DNA from: an uncultured SAR86 cluster bacterium
GTDB taxonomy: Bacteria; Pseudomonadota; Gammaproteobacteria; Magnimaribacterales; AG-339-G14
DNA: 64,000 bases
Assembly: GCA_902594855.1 (NCBI GenBank)
Contig: CACJNS010000001.1
Coordinates: 230,696 to 294,695 of the forward strand
Direction of reading: 5' to 3'
Below are positions 8,826 to 17,188 of this stretch, piece after piece (position 1 is the stretch's first letter; every line of letters begins with the position of its first letter). The position numbers and the translations under genes are program-made. Below the pieces are notes generated by a model. The model did no database searches. It was given only the letters and a program-made list of their open reading frames with translations, and was not told the DNA's origin.

Positions 8826-10070
8826 TTAAATTAATTTAAATTTTTCACAAATTTTTTGACTTATTAACTTTGAAGCGCCCCTGCTTTCATCTAACCAAAG
8901 ATCAATCTCCTGCTTCAAAGGATCAGAGATAGCTTCCATATTTTCAATTGCATAGGTAATTTCATCTTTATTTGAGACAAATCTTAATAAATCTAAATCT
9001 TCTAACTTTTTTGAAATTTCTTCAAAGTTATATGTACTTCTTCCTGAAATAATTGGTTTATGAAAATAAGCTGGTTCGAGAAAATTTTGTCCTCCATGAT
9101 CGACTAAAGTACCTCCAATAAAGACATAATCAGCAATCTCATAAAAATCTAATAGCCGCCCTATTACGTCAACTATAGTCACGTCACTCTTGTGATTAGG
9201 ATTAGAAGAAATTTCAGTATAAAAAATGCTAGTTAATTTTTTTTCTTTTAATAATTCTTTGATCTCATTGAACCTTTCTGGATGCCGAGGTGCTAAAACT
9301 AAATGCTTATTTTCTTTTTTTAAATCTATGAAACTTTCAATGAGTATTTCTTCCTCTCCGGGGTGTGTACTTCCGCAAACGAATACATATTTTTCCTTGT
9401 AATAATTAATCTCATTTTCGTTAAAATTTTTTGGAGATGCTGAGTTCGCATCAAACTTAATTGAGCCGGTCACACTCATTGCATCTTCTTTAACTCCAGC
9501 CTCATAAAATCTTTCAAAGTCACTTTTTGATTGGACAAAAGCATGATTAATTTTATTGAAACTACTTTTGAAAAAGAAATTCAGTCTTTGATATTTCTTT
9601 AAGGACTTATTAGATAGTCTTCCATTAACTAAAACTACCGGTAGCTTAACTTCATTGAAGACATTAATGAGATTTGGCCAAATTTCGGTCTCTACGAGTA
9701 AGAGTATTGAAGGTTTATAAAAGTTAATGAATTTCTTGCAAATAAATTTTAAATCAAATGGAAAATAAACATGTATTAAATTTTTATTAAGATTTTCTTT
9801 AGCTTTTCTTGCTCCAGTTAAAGTTGTCGTTGATAAAATAAAATTTGGATTTTCTAAGATCTCTTCTAAATCTTGAATTAACTTTAGGGCGACATTCACC
9901 TCGCCGACTGATACGGCATGAATCCAGATTGATTTATTTGGGTTTTTATCTCCTTTAAAAAATCCGATCTTTTCAAGAGCTTGATATCTTTTTTCTCCGA
10001 AAGAACTTGCTTTTAGTATGTGCCTCACTAAAGCAAAAGGAATTATTAAAGAAATTAAAAAACTGTACAA
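8826..10070 (-). CDS. waaA: 3-deoxy-D-manno-octulosonic acid (Kdo) transferase
   Basis: WaaA adds Kdo from CMP-Kdo to the lipid A precursor at the cytoplasmic face of the inner membrane. The protein has an N-terminal hydrophobic helix (MYSFLISLIIPFALV), IWIHAVSVGEV (about 48-58), LLVETEIWPNLI, CGSTHPGEEE and the C-terminal donor-site block FIGGTLVDHGGQNFLEPA. Length 414 is typical. It is divergent from an LpxL-type acyltransferase, so two lipid A steps share the 74-nt intergenic region. Confidence 0.96.
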   Translation of the reverse strand: MYSFLISLIIPFALVRHILKASSFGEKRYQALEKIGFFKGDKNPNKSIWIHAVSVGEVNVALKLIQDLEEILENPNFILSTTTLTGARKAKENLNKNLIHVYFPFDLKFICKKFINFYKPSILLLVETEIWPNLINVFNEVKLPVVLVNGRLSNKSLKKYQRLNFFFKSSFNKINHAFVQSKSDFERFYEAGVKEDAMSVTGSIKFDANSASPKNFNENEINYYKEKYVFVCGSTHPGEEEILIESFIDLKKENKHLVLAPRHPERFNEIKELLKEKKLTSIFYTEISSNPNHKSDVTIVDVIGRLLDFYEIADYVFIGGTLVDHGGQNFLEPAYFHKPIISGRSTYNFEEISKKLEDLDLLRFVSNKDEITYAIENMEAISDPLKQEIDLWLDESRGASKLISQKICEKFKLI

Positions 10071-10144
10071 GAAGAAAATAAAATGCTCCGAATCTTCGAT
10101 TTATTCAAATGCTACTATAATGGGAAAAAATTTAAATGTCTTAA

Positions 10145-10996
10145 ATGCTATATTTATTGAACTTTGTAGAATTTCTCTTTGCAAAATCTGTTGCATATCT
10201 CTTAAGGACTTTTGGAAATATAAGAAGGAAAATTGCTGATAAGAATTTAGAAGTTTGTTTTCCTGAATTAGATGAATTAGATAGGTCTAAAATTCTAAAT
10301 AAGCATTATCTTCACCTAGGAGCCTCAATTTTTCAAAGTCTTAAAGCTTGGGTTCTGAATAGTGAAAATTTTAAGAGACTTCTGATAAATCTTGATCAAT
10401 TTGATTTAGATGAGCTAAAAAAATCATCACAGGGTAATCTAATTTTAATTCCTCATACAACTGACCTAGAAATCACAGGTCGAGTAGCAGCAATGATGTT
10501 TAATGTGAATGCCATGGCAAAAAAACAAAAAGGAAGATTAGTAAATAATTTTATTTTTAGTTCGAGAGAAAAATATTTCAAACAAATTTTGTTTCCAAAT
10601 GAAGTATTAAAATCTATGAGACTATTACAAAAAGGTGAAAACTTACTCTATTTACCAGATCAAGACTATGGATATGATCACTCAATTTTTGTGCCATATT
10701 TCAATATACCTACGTTAACCGTTAAATTTCCGTCAATTGCCAAAAAAAGAACTGGATGCAAAATTTATTTTCTTTATTTGGAGGATATAAAAAATAGATA
10801 CAAAATAATTTTAAAGAAAATAGATATGAGCGGTGAAAATCTTTATGAAGACTTAGCTTTGCTAAATAAAGAAATTGAAATATCTATAAGGGAACAACCA
10901 GAAAGATATCTTTGGATACATAGGAGATTCAAACATCGACCTAAAAATACTCAAGATATTTATGATGAAAGCCTCTTACGAAAAAGGCTATATTGA
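10145..10996 (+). CDS. Lipid A biosynthesis acyltransferase, LpxL/HtrB family
   Basis: This family transfers a secondary acyl chain to Kdo2-lipid IVA. The H-x4-E catalytic motif is visible as His104/Glu109 in HTTDLE; YLPDQDYG and the C-terminal ERYLWIHRRFKHRP are hallmarks. At 283 residues it is slightly shorter than E. coli LpxL, mainly at the N-terminus, where a TAA lies directly before the ATG so no upstream extension is possible. It is divergent from waaA, and its end overlaps convergent panC by 9 nt. LpxL and LpxM types cannot be separated here. Confidence 0.9.
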   Translation: MLYLLNFVEFLFAKSVAYLLRTFGNIRRKIADKNLEVCFPELDELDRSKILNKHYLHLGASIFQSLKAWVLNSENFKRLLINLDQFDLDELKKSSQGNLILIPHTTDLEITGRVAAMMFNVNAMAKKQKGRLVNNFIFSSREKYFKQILFPNEVLKSMRLLQKGENLLYLPDQDYGYDHSIFVPYFNIPTLTVKFPSIAKKRTGCKIYFLYLEDIKNRYKIILKKIDMSGENLYEDLALLNKEIEISIREQPERYLWIHRRFKHRPKNTQDIYDESLLRKRLY

Positions 10997-11809
10997 AAAA
11001 ACAATATTATCTATTAGTCTTGTATTTCCAATTTTTGCAGCAGTTGCTAAAACAAAATTACCTTTAAGGTGAGGACTTTCATTTATTGATTCCAAAGACT
11101 CTGCATCAAATAGATCAAAATAAATTACATTGATATTATTTTTTTTAAGATAAATTATTTTATTTTTTAAATCTTTTCTCTTAAAACCTTTCTTAAAAAT
11201 AAGATTTTTCGTATCTACAAGCGTTGAATATATTTTAGCTGCCTGCATCCTTTCGGTTTCTGTCAGATAATTATTCCTCGAAGACATTGCTAACCCAGAA
11301 TTTTCTCTTGCAGTAGGTATGGTTATTAATTTGCATTTGAAATTATGCTTGATGATTAGTTCCTTAATTACTAGGGTTTGCTGAAAATCTTTTTCCCCCA
11401 TGATGATCGAATTAGGTTTTATAATTTCTAAAAACTTTCTAATAATTGATGCTACTCCGTTGAAGTGTTCTGGACGATCTATCCCGCAAAGAAAATTGTT
11501 ATATCTTGAAGTTTCTTGATGAATTCCATTTAAGAGTTCTTTAGATCTAGGCAGAAAGAGATAGTCACATTCCTTACTTATGAGTTTTAATTTGTCTTCC
11601 TTTAAAGTTTTTGGATATGAATCAAAATCTTCATCTTTTCCAAATTGTAGAGGATTAACAAAAATAGAGACTATAACTTCATACTCTAATTTTTTTGCTT
11701 CAGAAACTAACTTCAAATGTCCAGCATGAAGGTTCCCCATAGTCGGAACAAATGCAAGTTTTTTTGAATTTAATGCTTCTAGTTCTTTATTTGATTTTAT
11801 TATCTTCAA
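10988..11809 (-). CDS. panC: Pantothenate synthetase (pantoate-beta-alanine ligase)
   Basis: PanC condenses pantoate and beta-alanine with ATP to pantothenate. The nucleotide-binding motif MGNLHAGH (His28 and His31) is intact, as are SIFVNPLQFG, GEKDFQQTLV and the AMSSRN (KMSKS-equivalent) segment. The 273-residue length is close to normal. It overlaps panB by 4 nt (ATGA), a translationally coupled panB-panC pair. The panBC genes sit here, not beside dksA-folK as in many gammaproteobacteria. They feed the same CoA pathway as the type II pantothenate kinase at 41.5 kb. Confidence 0.97.
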   Translation of the reverse strand: MKIIKSNKELEALNSKKLAFVPTMGNLHAGHLKLVSEAKKLEYEVIVSIFVNPLQFGKDEDFDSYPKTLKEDKLKLISKECDYLFLPRSKELLNGIHQETSRYNNFLCGIDRPEHFNGVASIIRKFLEIIKPNSIIMGEKDFQQTLVIKELIIKHNFKCKLITIPTARENSGLAMSSRNNYLTETERMQAAKIYSTLVDTKNLIFKKGFKRKDLKNKIIYLKKNNINVIYFDLFDAESLESINESPHLKGNFVLATAAKIGNTRLIDNIVFSI

Positions 11810-12621
11810 TCTAAAAAAGTATGTTCTTTTGATGGAAAAATGCCTTCTCTTACCTCATACACATAAGAACTAATTGCTTCTTGAATAGAATTATTTTCAG
11901 CAAGGTAATCTTTAACAAATTTAGGTTTTTTTGCTAAGGGAGAAATTCCCAATATATCGTGCAAGACCATAATTTGCCCATCTGTTTTGGGCCCCGCTCC
12001 TATACCAATTGTTGGTATTGATAAATTATCCACTAAAGAATTTGTTAATGAATCAGGAATGCATTCAAATAAAATCATTTCGGCTCCCGCATCTTGAAGT
12101 TCAATAGCTTCTTTAAGTATTTTTTTCTTATCCTTTGGATCTCTTCCTTGAACAGAATAACCTCCAATTCTATTTATTGATTGAGGAGTAAGACCAATAT
12201 GAGCGCATATCGGAATGCCTTGAGAGGATAAAGTTTTTGTAATATTCAGCATCCATTGACCACCCTCAATTTTTATAGAATTTGCTCCTGCCTGCATGAT
12301 CCTAGAAGCATTTTCAAAAGCGAGATCTTCGGTTGCACAACTCATGAAAGGCATATCCGCCATAATGTGTGCGCTCAAATTTCCTTTTTTTACACATCTC
12401 AAATGATAAATAATATCATCAACAGAAACCGGAAGAGTTGAATCGTGCCCTTGTATAACCATACCCAAGCTATCTCCAACTAAGATCATCTCGACGCCAT
12501 TGTCACTTAAAGTTTTTGAAAGAGTAGCGTCGTAGCAAGTAAGTGCAGAGAATTTAGTTTTATTCTTTTTGTGCTTTCTAAAATTTTCAATTGTAATTTC
12601 AGGAGATTTTACTGCACTCAT
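11806..12621 (-). CDS. panB: 3-methyl-2-oxobutanoate hydroxymethyltransferase
   Basis: PanB uses methylene-tetrahydrofolate to hydroxymethylate ketoisovalerate to ketopantoate. Motifs include LTCYDATLSKTL, the metal-binding VGDSLGMVIQGH, MADMPFMSC, IKIEGG and AHIGLTPQS. Length 271 matches the family's usual 260-280. The gene starts 3 nt after hldE ends, so panB-panC may lie at the end of the hldE transcript. Confidence 0.97.
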   Translation of the reverse strand: MSAVKSPEITIENFRKHKKNKTKFSALTCYDATLSKTLSDNGVEMILVGDSLGMVIQGHDSTLPVSVDDIIYHLRCVKKGNLSAHIMADMPFMSCATEDLAFENASRIMQAGANSIKIEGGQWMLNITKTLSSQGIPICAHIGLTPQSINRIGGYSVQGRDPKDKKKILKEAIELQDAGAEMILFECIPDSLTNSLVDNLSIPTIGIGAGPKTDGQIMVLHDILGISPLAKKPKFVKDYLAENNSIQEAISSYVYEVREGIFPSKEHTFLD

Positions 12622-12624
12622 AAC

Positions 12625-13971
12625 TCAAGAAGATATTTTATTAATTATATTAGAAGTTGATTTTCCTTTGACAAGTTTAACTAACTTTATTTGACCTCCA
12701 TAAGATTCGACAAATTCCCCGCCGACAACTTGTTCTTTTGTATAGTCTGCTCCTTTAACTAAAATACTGGGCTTCAGTTTTTTGATTAATTTAAGAGGAT
12801 TTTCTTCATTGAAAATAATTACTTCATCAACGAATTTTAATGCTGAAAGGATTTTTTTCCTTTCGGACTGACCAATTATTGGCCTATCAGGCCCTTTTAA
12901 TTTGCTGATTGATTTATCAGAGTTAAGACCAACAATTAGCTTGTCTCCGTAACTTCTTGCTTCTTTAAGTAAATCTAAATGACCAGAGTGGATAATATCG
13001 AAGCAACCGTTTGTAAAAACAATAACTTGTTCTTTATTACCTTTTGAGGCCTCCAAACTGGCAACCTCATCTTTGCTTACTGTAGAAGTTCCTAACTTAG
13101 AAACTGAAATAGATGCTGCTAAATTAGCGAACTCAGCGGCAGAAAAAATATCATTACCCTCAGATAAGGCTGCACCCAAAGCAGATATCGTTGTATCCCC
13201 TGCACCTGATACATCAAATACCTCTTGCGGATAAGCATTTATGAAGTCTCCTACAATTTTTTTATTAGATTTTGTTAGAACATACATTCCTTCTGAGCCT
13301 AAAGTTACTATTAGAGATTCCAAATTCAAATGCTCCAACATTTTCTTTGCTTTATTTACCAAATCTTTTTTAGAGTCCACCTTGCCCATAATATTTTCAA
13401 ATTCAGATTTATTAGGAGTAATTAAATTTGCACCTTTGTACTTTGTAAAATCTTTTCCTTTAGGATCAATAAGGATCTTTTTCTTAAGTTTTTTGGCAGA
13501 TTGGATGAGCTTTCTTGCGTTAAAAATAGTGCCCTTCCCATAGTCTGAAACTATTATTAAGTCTGTTTTAGCAATATTTTTAATAAATGTGTTAAATATA
13601 TTGGTTAGCTTGCTTCCATGAAAATACTTCTCATAATCTATCCTTGCTAATTGCTGATTAGAAGACATCAATCTTTGTTTGCAGATGGTTTGAAAGCTTT
13701 TTTCTATTGATAAATTAAACTTTATTTTTTCTGCCTTTAGATGTTCTTTCAGTAAGGAACCAAAATGATCATTGCCAATAGCGCCTATAAGAAAAGGTTC
13801 GATTTCAAGATGCTTTAAATTATTTGCAACGTTTGCTGCGCCGCCCAATTGAAACTTAGACTCTTTGAAATTAACAACTGGTACAGGTGCTTCCGGAGAA
13901 ATTCTTGAAGATTCTCCGTGGAGATACCAATCGATCATGACATCACCGATTACAGTTATTTTCTTTTTCAT
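12625..13971 (-). CDS. hldE: Bifunctional heptose-7-phosphate kinase / heptose-1-phosphate adenylyltransferase
   Basis: HldE makes ADP-heptose for the LPS inner core. The N-terminal ribokinase-like half (about 1-300) has GDVMIDWY, the sugar site QLGGAANVANNL and the anion-hole motif GAGDT at about 255. The C-terminal nucleotidyltransferase half begins at about 315 with FTNGCFDIIHSGH. At 448 residues it is somewhat shorter than E. coli HldE (477) but both catalytic halves are present. Its product is used by heptosyltransferase WaaC at 18.4-19.4 kb, tying this block to LPS core assembly. Confidence 0.96.
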   Translation of the reverse strand: MKKKITVIGDVMIDWYLHGESSRISPEAPVPVVNFKESKFQLGGAANVANNLKHLEIEPFLIGAIGNDHFGSLLKEHLKAEKIKFNLSIEKSFQTICKQRLMSSNQQLARIDYEKYFHGSKLTNIFNTFIKNIAKTDLIIVSDYGKGTIFNARKLIQSAKKLKKKILIDPKGKDFTKYKGANLITPNKSEFENIMGKVDSKKDLVNKAKKMLEHLNLESLIVTLGSEGMYVLTKSNKKIVGDFINAYPQEVFDVSGAGDTTISALGAALSEGNDIFSAAEFANLAASISVSKLGTSTVSKDEVASLEASKGNKEQVIVFTNGCFDIIHSGHLDLLKEARSYGDKLIVGLNSDKSISKLKGPDRPIIGQSERKKILSALKFVDEVIIFNEENPLKLIKKLKPSILVKGADYTKEQVVGGEFVESYGGQIKLVKLVKGKSTSNIINKISS

Positions 13972-13975
13972 TTTT

Positions 13976-14851
13976 TTAATTCAAGATAAAAGATTCTATA
14001 TCAGAACTAAGTTGATCGCCCTTTTCCATTGGCAGGAAATGTGAAGCATCGTATGGTTTAAGCCTAAAATTATGGTTTTTTTGGAGACTTTTTCTTGCAC
14101 CATCTCCCATAGTTGATGCAATTAATGCATAGGGTACGAATACTTTGCACTTTACTTTTTTTATGTATTTCCATGTATCTAGAGATGCGGTATTGAATAC
14201 TTCTGCCTCCCAATGAGGATGGCAGCTTAAATAAGCCTTATCCTGTTCAAGAATCATTCCTCCATTTAAGTAATCTTGCAAAATATCATCAGCCCAAGAT
14301 TTATAGGCTCCTCTACCTTTAAAGTGATTGAATGCTTCTTGCTTCGATGAAAATTCGAACCTTCTATTTTTTGCAGCCAAAACCATATGAGAAGTTTTAT
14401 TCAATCTAAAAAATTTTTTTATTCTTCCATAAGCAGAAAATTTGGGGCCTGGTAAAACAGGATCTATCAAAAATAATCTAGAAATTTCTGAGAACTCTGT
14501 TGAAAGCTTCAAAGCAATAATTGCTCCCATTGAATGACCAGAAAAATATAATTTCTTAGAGGAAAATTTTTGAACAAATTCCTTTGCGTCATCTACAAGT
14601 GAATTCCATGTAGAGAGTTTTCTGGGGTCTGCATTTGCTGAAGATAATCCATGCCCCCTTTGATCTAAAGAAATTATTTTGTAATTGTCGCCTAATTTTT
14701 TTGATAGATTGCTCAGAAAGCTATTGTAAGTCTCTGCATTGAAACCGGTGGCATGAAAGAAAAAGATCAAGTTTTCTGCTGCTTGGTTTCCATGGGTCAG
14801 ATAGGAAAAATTTTCTCCTTTTGAATTCGTGTAGACTTCTCTGGTAAACAT
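13976..14851 (-). CDS. Alpha/beta-hydrolase, function unknown
   Basis: Serine hydrolase of the alpha/beta fold. It shows the oxyanion region FFFHATGFNAETY (about 30-42), DQRGHG and the nucleophile elbow GHSMG at 105-109 (Ser107); a likely catalytic His is in DASHFLP near the C-terminus. No signal peptide is visible, so it is probably cytoplasmic. It ends 4 nt upstream of hldE on the same strand and is divergent from a methyltransferase with only an 8-nt gap. Substrate unknown; the position suggests, without proving, a role in envelope or lipid metabolism. Confidence 0.82.
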   Translation of the reverse strand: MFTREVYTNSKGENFSYLTHGNQAAENLIFFFHATGFNAETYNSFLSNLSKKLGDNYKIISLDQRGHGLSSANADPRKLSTWNSLVDDAKEFVQKFSSKKLYFSGHSMGAIIALKLSTEFSEISRLFLIDPVLPGPKFSAYGRIKKFFRLNKTSHMVLAAKNRRFEFSSKQEAFNHFKGRGAYKSWADDILQDYLNGGMILEQDKAYLSCHPHWEAEVFNTASLDTWKYIKKVKCKVFVPYALIASTMGDGARKSLQKNHNFRLKPYDASHFLPMEKGDQLSSDIESFILN

Positions 14852-14859
14852 TTTTTAAA

Positions 14860-15477
14860 GTGAATTGGATTAAAAATTTTGATAATCATATAGGTTTCCT
14901 TGATTTTTCTGAAGCAGAAAGACTTTTTGAAATAGCATCAGAAGCCTCAAAAAAAGGTCCTTGCCTTGAAATCGGAACTTATTGTGGGAAGTCTTCGTTG
15001 GTCATTGCTGAAGCCTGCGCAGCTAATGATACTTATTTAATAACAGTCGATCATCATATAGGTTCAGAAGAGCACCAGCCTGGCGAAGAATATTTCGATA
15101 AAAATTTTTATGATGAAAGAATTGATAAATTTAATACTTATCCTGTTTTTAGGTCTTATATTGAGAATTTTTCTCACAAAGAATCCATATTGCCTGCAGT
15201 AGGTGATTCAAAAGAAGTAAGTTCACTTTGGCCAAAGAATTACGAGATTGGCCTTCTCTTCATCGATGGCAGTCACAGCAAAAAATCGGCGTTTTCAGAT
15301 TTTAAAGCTTGGAGTGATTTCATTTGCAAAGATGGTTATTTGCTCATACATGATGTTTTTCCAGATCCTAATGATGGGGGTAGGCCGCCCTATGAGTTAT
15401 TTGAATATGTTAAAGAAACAAATCAATTTAAATTCATAGAGCTATACAAAACTTTGGGGATATTAAAAAAAATTTAA
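14860..15477 (+). CDS. Class I SAM-dependent methyltransferase (Methyltransf_24-like)
   Basis: The SAM-binding glycine motif is LEIGTYCGKSS (about 36-46), with an acidic residue ending strand 2 (TVDHH) and LLFIDGSHSKKSA later, as in methyltransferases that act on sugar moieties of polysaccharides or antibiotics. The start is a GTG at 14860, chosen because it lies directly before the conserved region and only 8 nt from the divergent hydrolase start. At 205 residues it is a single domain. It is convergent with the toroid protein, ending 1 nt from it. Target unknown; the neighbours suggest a glycan. Confidence 0.72.
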   Translation: MNWIKNFDNHIGFLDFSEAERLFEIASEASKKGPCLEIGTYCGKSSLVIAEACAANDTYLITVDHHIGSEEHQPGEEYFDKNFYDERIDKFNTYPVFRSYIENFSHKESILPAVGDSKEVSSLWPKNYEIGLLFIDGSHSKKSAFSDFKAWSDFICKDGYLLIHDVFPDPNDGGRPPYELFEYVKETNQFKFIELYKTLGILKKI

Positions 15478-15478
15478 A

Positions 15479-16474
15479 CTATAACTTCTTAAAAAAGTCA
15501 CCTGCCGAAGTAAATCCATTCAATGCATTCGCTGCAAGAATATAAGCTGCTGCAGTCCAAGTAGGTTTTTCAATTGGCCAAAATTTCCCATCATCAAAAA
15601 CATAACCCATCCAGAAAATGTTGTCTTTGGGATCTTTTAATTCGCTTACTTTTTCAAAGAGATCCTTGGCTTTTTTGGTTTCATCTATTTTATTTAGCGT
15701 TATTATTAATTCCGCTGTTTCAGCTACAGTTATCCAAGGTCTGTCGCTCACGCATCTACAGCCAAACTCTTCATTGATAAAGATATTCCATTTGGAATTG
15801 ATTTTTTTAATAGCCTCAGATTCATTATAAATTCCTGCCAAAACTGGATAATACCAATCCATGCTGTATCTTTCTTTTGAATCCCAATTCCTATCGAATC
15901 TAGATGTATTGTTTAAAAAAACTTTTCTTAGTGCCGTAAGTGAACTTTCTATTTGATCAGAGTTTTGACCTAACAAATCAAAAATTTTTTTATAGGCTTT
16001 CAAGCTCATAAAGATTGATGAGTTTCCAGTTTTTAAGGCATCGTCCAGCCATTTTCCATTTTCCATAGCCCAAGAGAATTCACCAAAATCAGTTTGCGCT
16101 GAGAGAGTAAACTTCAAAGACTTTTTAAGAGTTGGAAGCAGGTTTTCTAAGAAATTTAAATCTCCATAACTCTCGTAATTATGAAGTGCTCCAATTGCAA
16201 TATATGAGGAGAAGTTCGATTCTTTTCTAGAAGAAATATTTTTGTTGGCTTGATACTCTGAATACCATGACCCATCATTCTCTTGATGATCAATAAGCCA
16301 CTGGAAGCCTAGCAAAGATCTTTCCTTTTCTCCGAAAACGTCCAAAGCCATGCAGCATTCAATATGGTCCCAAGGATCAAGGATTTTATCTTTCTCCGAA
16401 GGAATTCCTCCCCATTCATCTTGACTCTCAACAATATATTGCGAAAGATGATTTAACTCAGATAAAGATTTCAA
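15479..16474 (-). CDS. Prenyltransferase/squalene-cyclase-like alpha/alpha-toroid protein
   Basis: The 331-residue protein has a QW-type motif, LIDHQENDGSW (Q-x3-G-x-W), characteristic of squalene-hopene cyclase and prenyltransferase alpha/alpha barrels, with related helical repeats (SQDEWGGIP; PTWTAAAYILAANAL). I see no DxDD cyclase acid motif, so terpene cyclization is not supported. It may instead bind or process a lipid or glycan. It lies between two methyltransferases and beside a GT4 enzyme in the LPS region, separated by 9 nt from the upstream methyltransferase on the same strand. The specific function is not known to me. Confidence 0.65.
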   Translation of the reverse strand: MKSLSELNHLSQYIVESQDEWGGIPSEKDKILDPWDHIECCMALDVFGEKERSLLGFQWLIDHQENDGSWYSEYQANKNISSRKESNFSSYIAIGALHNYESYGDLNFLENLLPTLKKSLKFTLSAQTDFGEFSWAMENGKWLDDALKTGNSSIFMSLKAYKKIFDLLGQNSDQIESSLTALRKVFLNNTSRFDRNWDSKERYSMDWYYPVLAGIYNESEAIKKINSKWNIFINEEFGCRCVSDRPWITVAETAELIITLNKIDETKKAKDLFEKVSELKDPKDNIFWMGYVFDDGKFWPIEKPTWTAAAYILAANALNGFTSAGDFFKKL

Positions 16475-16483
16475 AACTAGATT

Positions 16484-17188
16484 CTAATTTTTCTCAAAAT
16501 AAATAACTGTGCTTTTACCAATCAAAGGTTGCAATATTTTTTCTAGAAGTCTAGTGATGAAAGGTTTTTTCATCATATCCCACACCAGAAAATCATGATA
16601 TTTATTCACTAGATATGAATTGTCTTGGTTCTTCCAGAATAAGCATTTTAACCACCAATACGGACTATGAAGCGCATGTTCACGATGTTTCTCTATGAAT
16701 TTACAATTCCTTTCTTCAATCATTTTTCTTAGCTGCTTGTATTTAAAAATCCTTACATGTCCTCCTGGTGTTAATTGATAATCTTTACTCAGAGACCAGC
16801 AGACCCATTCAGGAAAGAAAGAAGGAACACTCACAGCAATTTTACCTTTTCGCTTGGTGACTCTTATTATTTCATCAACTGCACAATCAACCTCTGGAAT
16901 ATGCTCTAGCACCTCTGAGCAAATCAAGTAATCAAAAGTCTCATCGGCAAAAGGAAGTTTTGTGGCATCAGTACATCCAAAACTGCAACTTTTACTATCA
17001 GATTTTTCATCGAATTGTGGAAAATTATCTATTGCTTTCTGAACATCGTTTGAATTTAAATCAAAACCATAAACATCTAAATTCGCATGCATGTATGCAC
17101 CAAAACAATGCCGACCTTCTCCGCAACCTAGGTCAAGAACTTTTGCATTATCTATAAGATTAAGTTTTTGAATATTTATTGTTTGCAT
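16484..17188 (-). CDS. Class I SAM-dependent methyltransferase (UbiE-type fold)
   Basis: The SAM motif KVLDLGCGEGRH lies at about 16-27, followed by VYGFDLNSND, ATKLPFADETFDYLICSEVLEH and EIIRVTKRKGKIAVSVPS, a standard Methyltransf_11 pattern. The C-terminal ~90 residues are aromatic- and basic-rich (YWWLKCLFWKN) and might contact membrane or glycan. The start overlaps the 3' end of the upstream GT4 gene by 29 nt, indicating tight coupling. It is probably part of one transcript waaC-GT4-methyltransferase-toroid protein. Substrate unknown. Confidence 0.78.
   Translation of the reverse strand: MQTINIQKLNLIDNAKVLDLGCGEGRHCFGAYMHANLDVYGFDLNSNDVQKAIDNFPQFDEKSDSKSCSFGCTDATKLPFADETFDYLICSEVLEHIPEVDCAVDEIIRVTKRKGKIAVSVPSFFPEWVCWSLSKDYQLTPGGHVRIFKYKQLRKMIEERNCKFIEKHREHALHSPYWWLKCLFWKNQDNSYLVNKYHDFLVWDMMKKPFITRLLEKILQPLIGKSTVIYFEKN

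Noticed and set aside
10018-10239. Short plus-strand frame overlapping waaA and the acyltransferase start
   Set aside because: No homology or ribosome site, and it runs in a different frame through the real LpxL-type gene.
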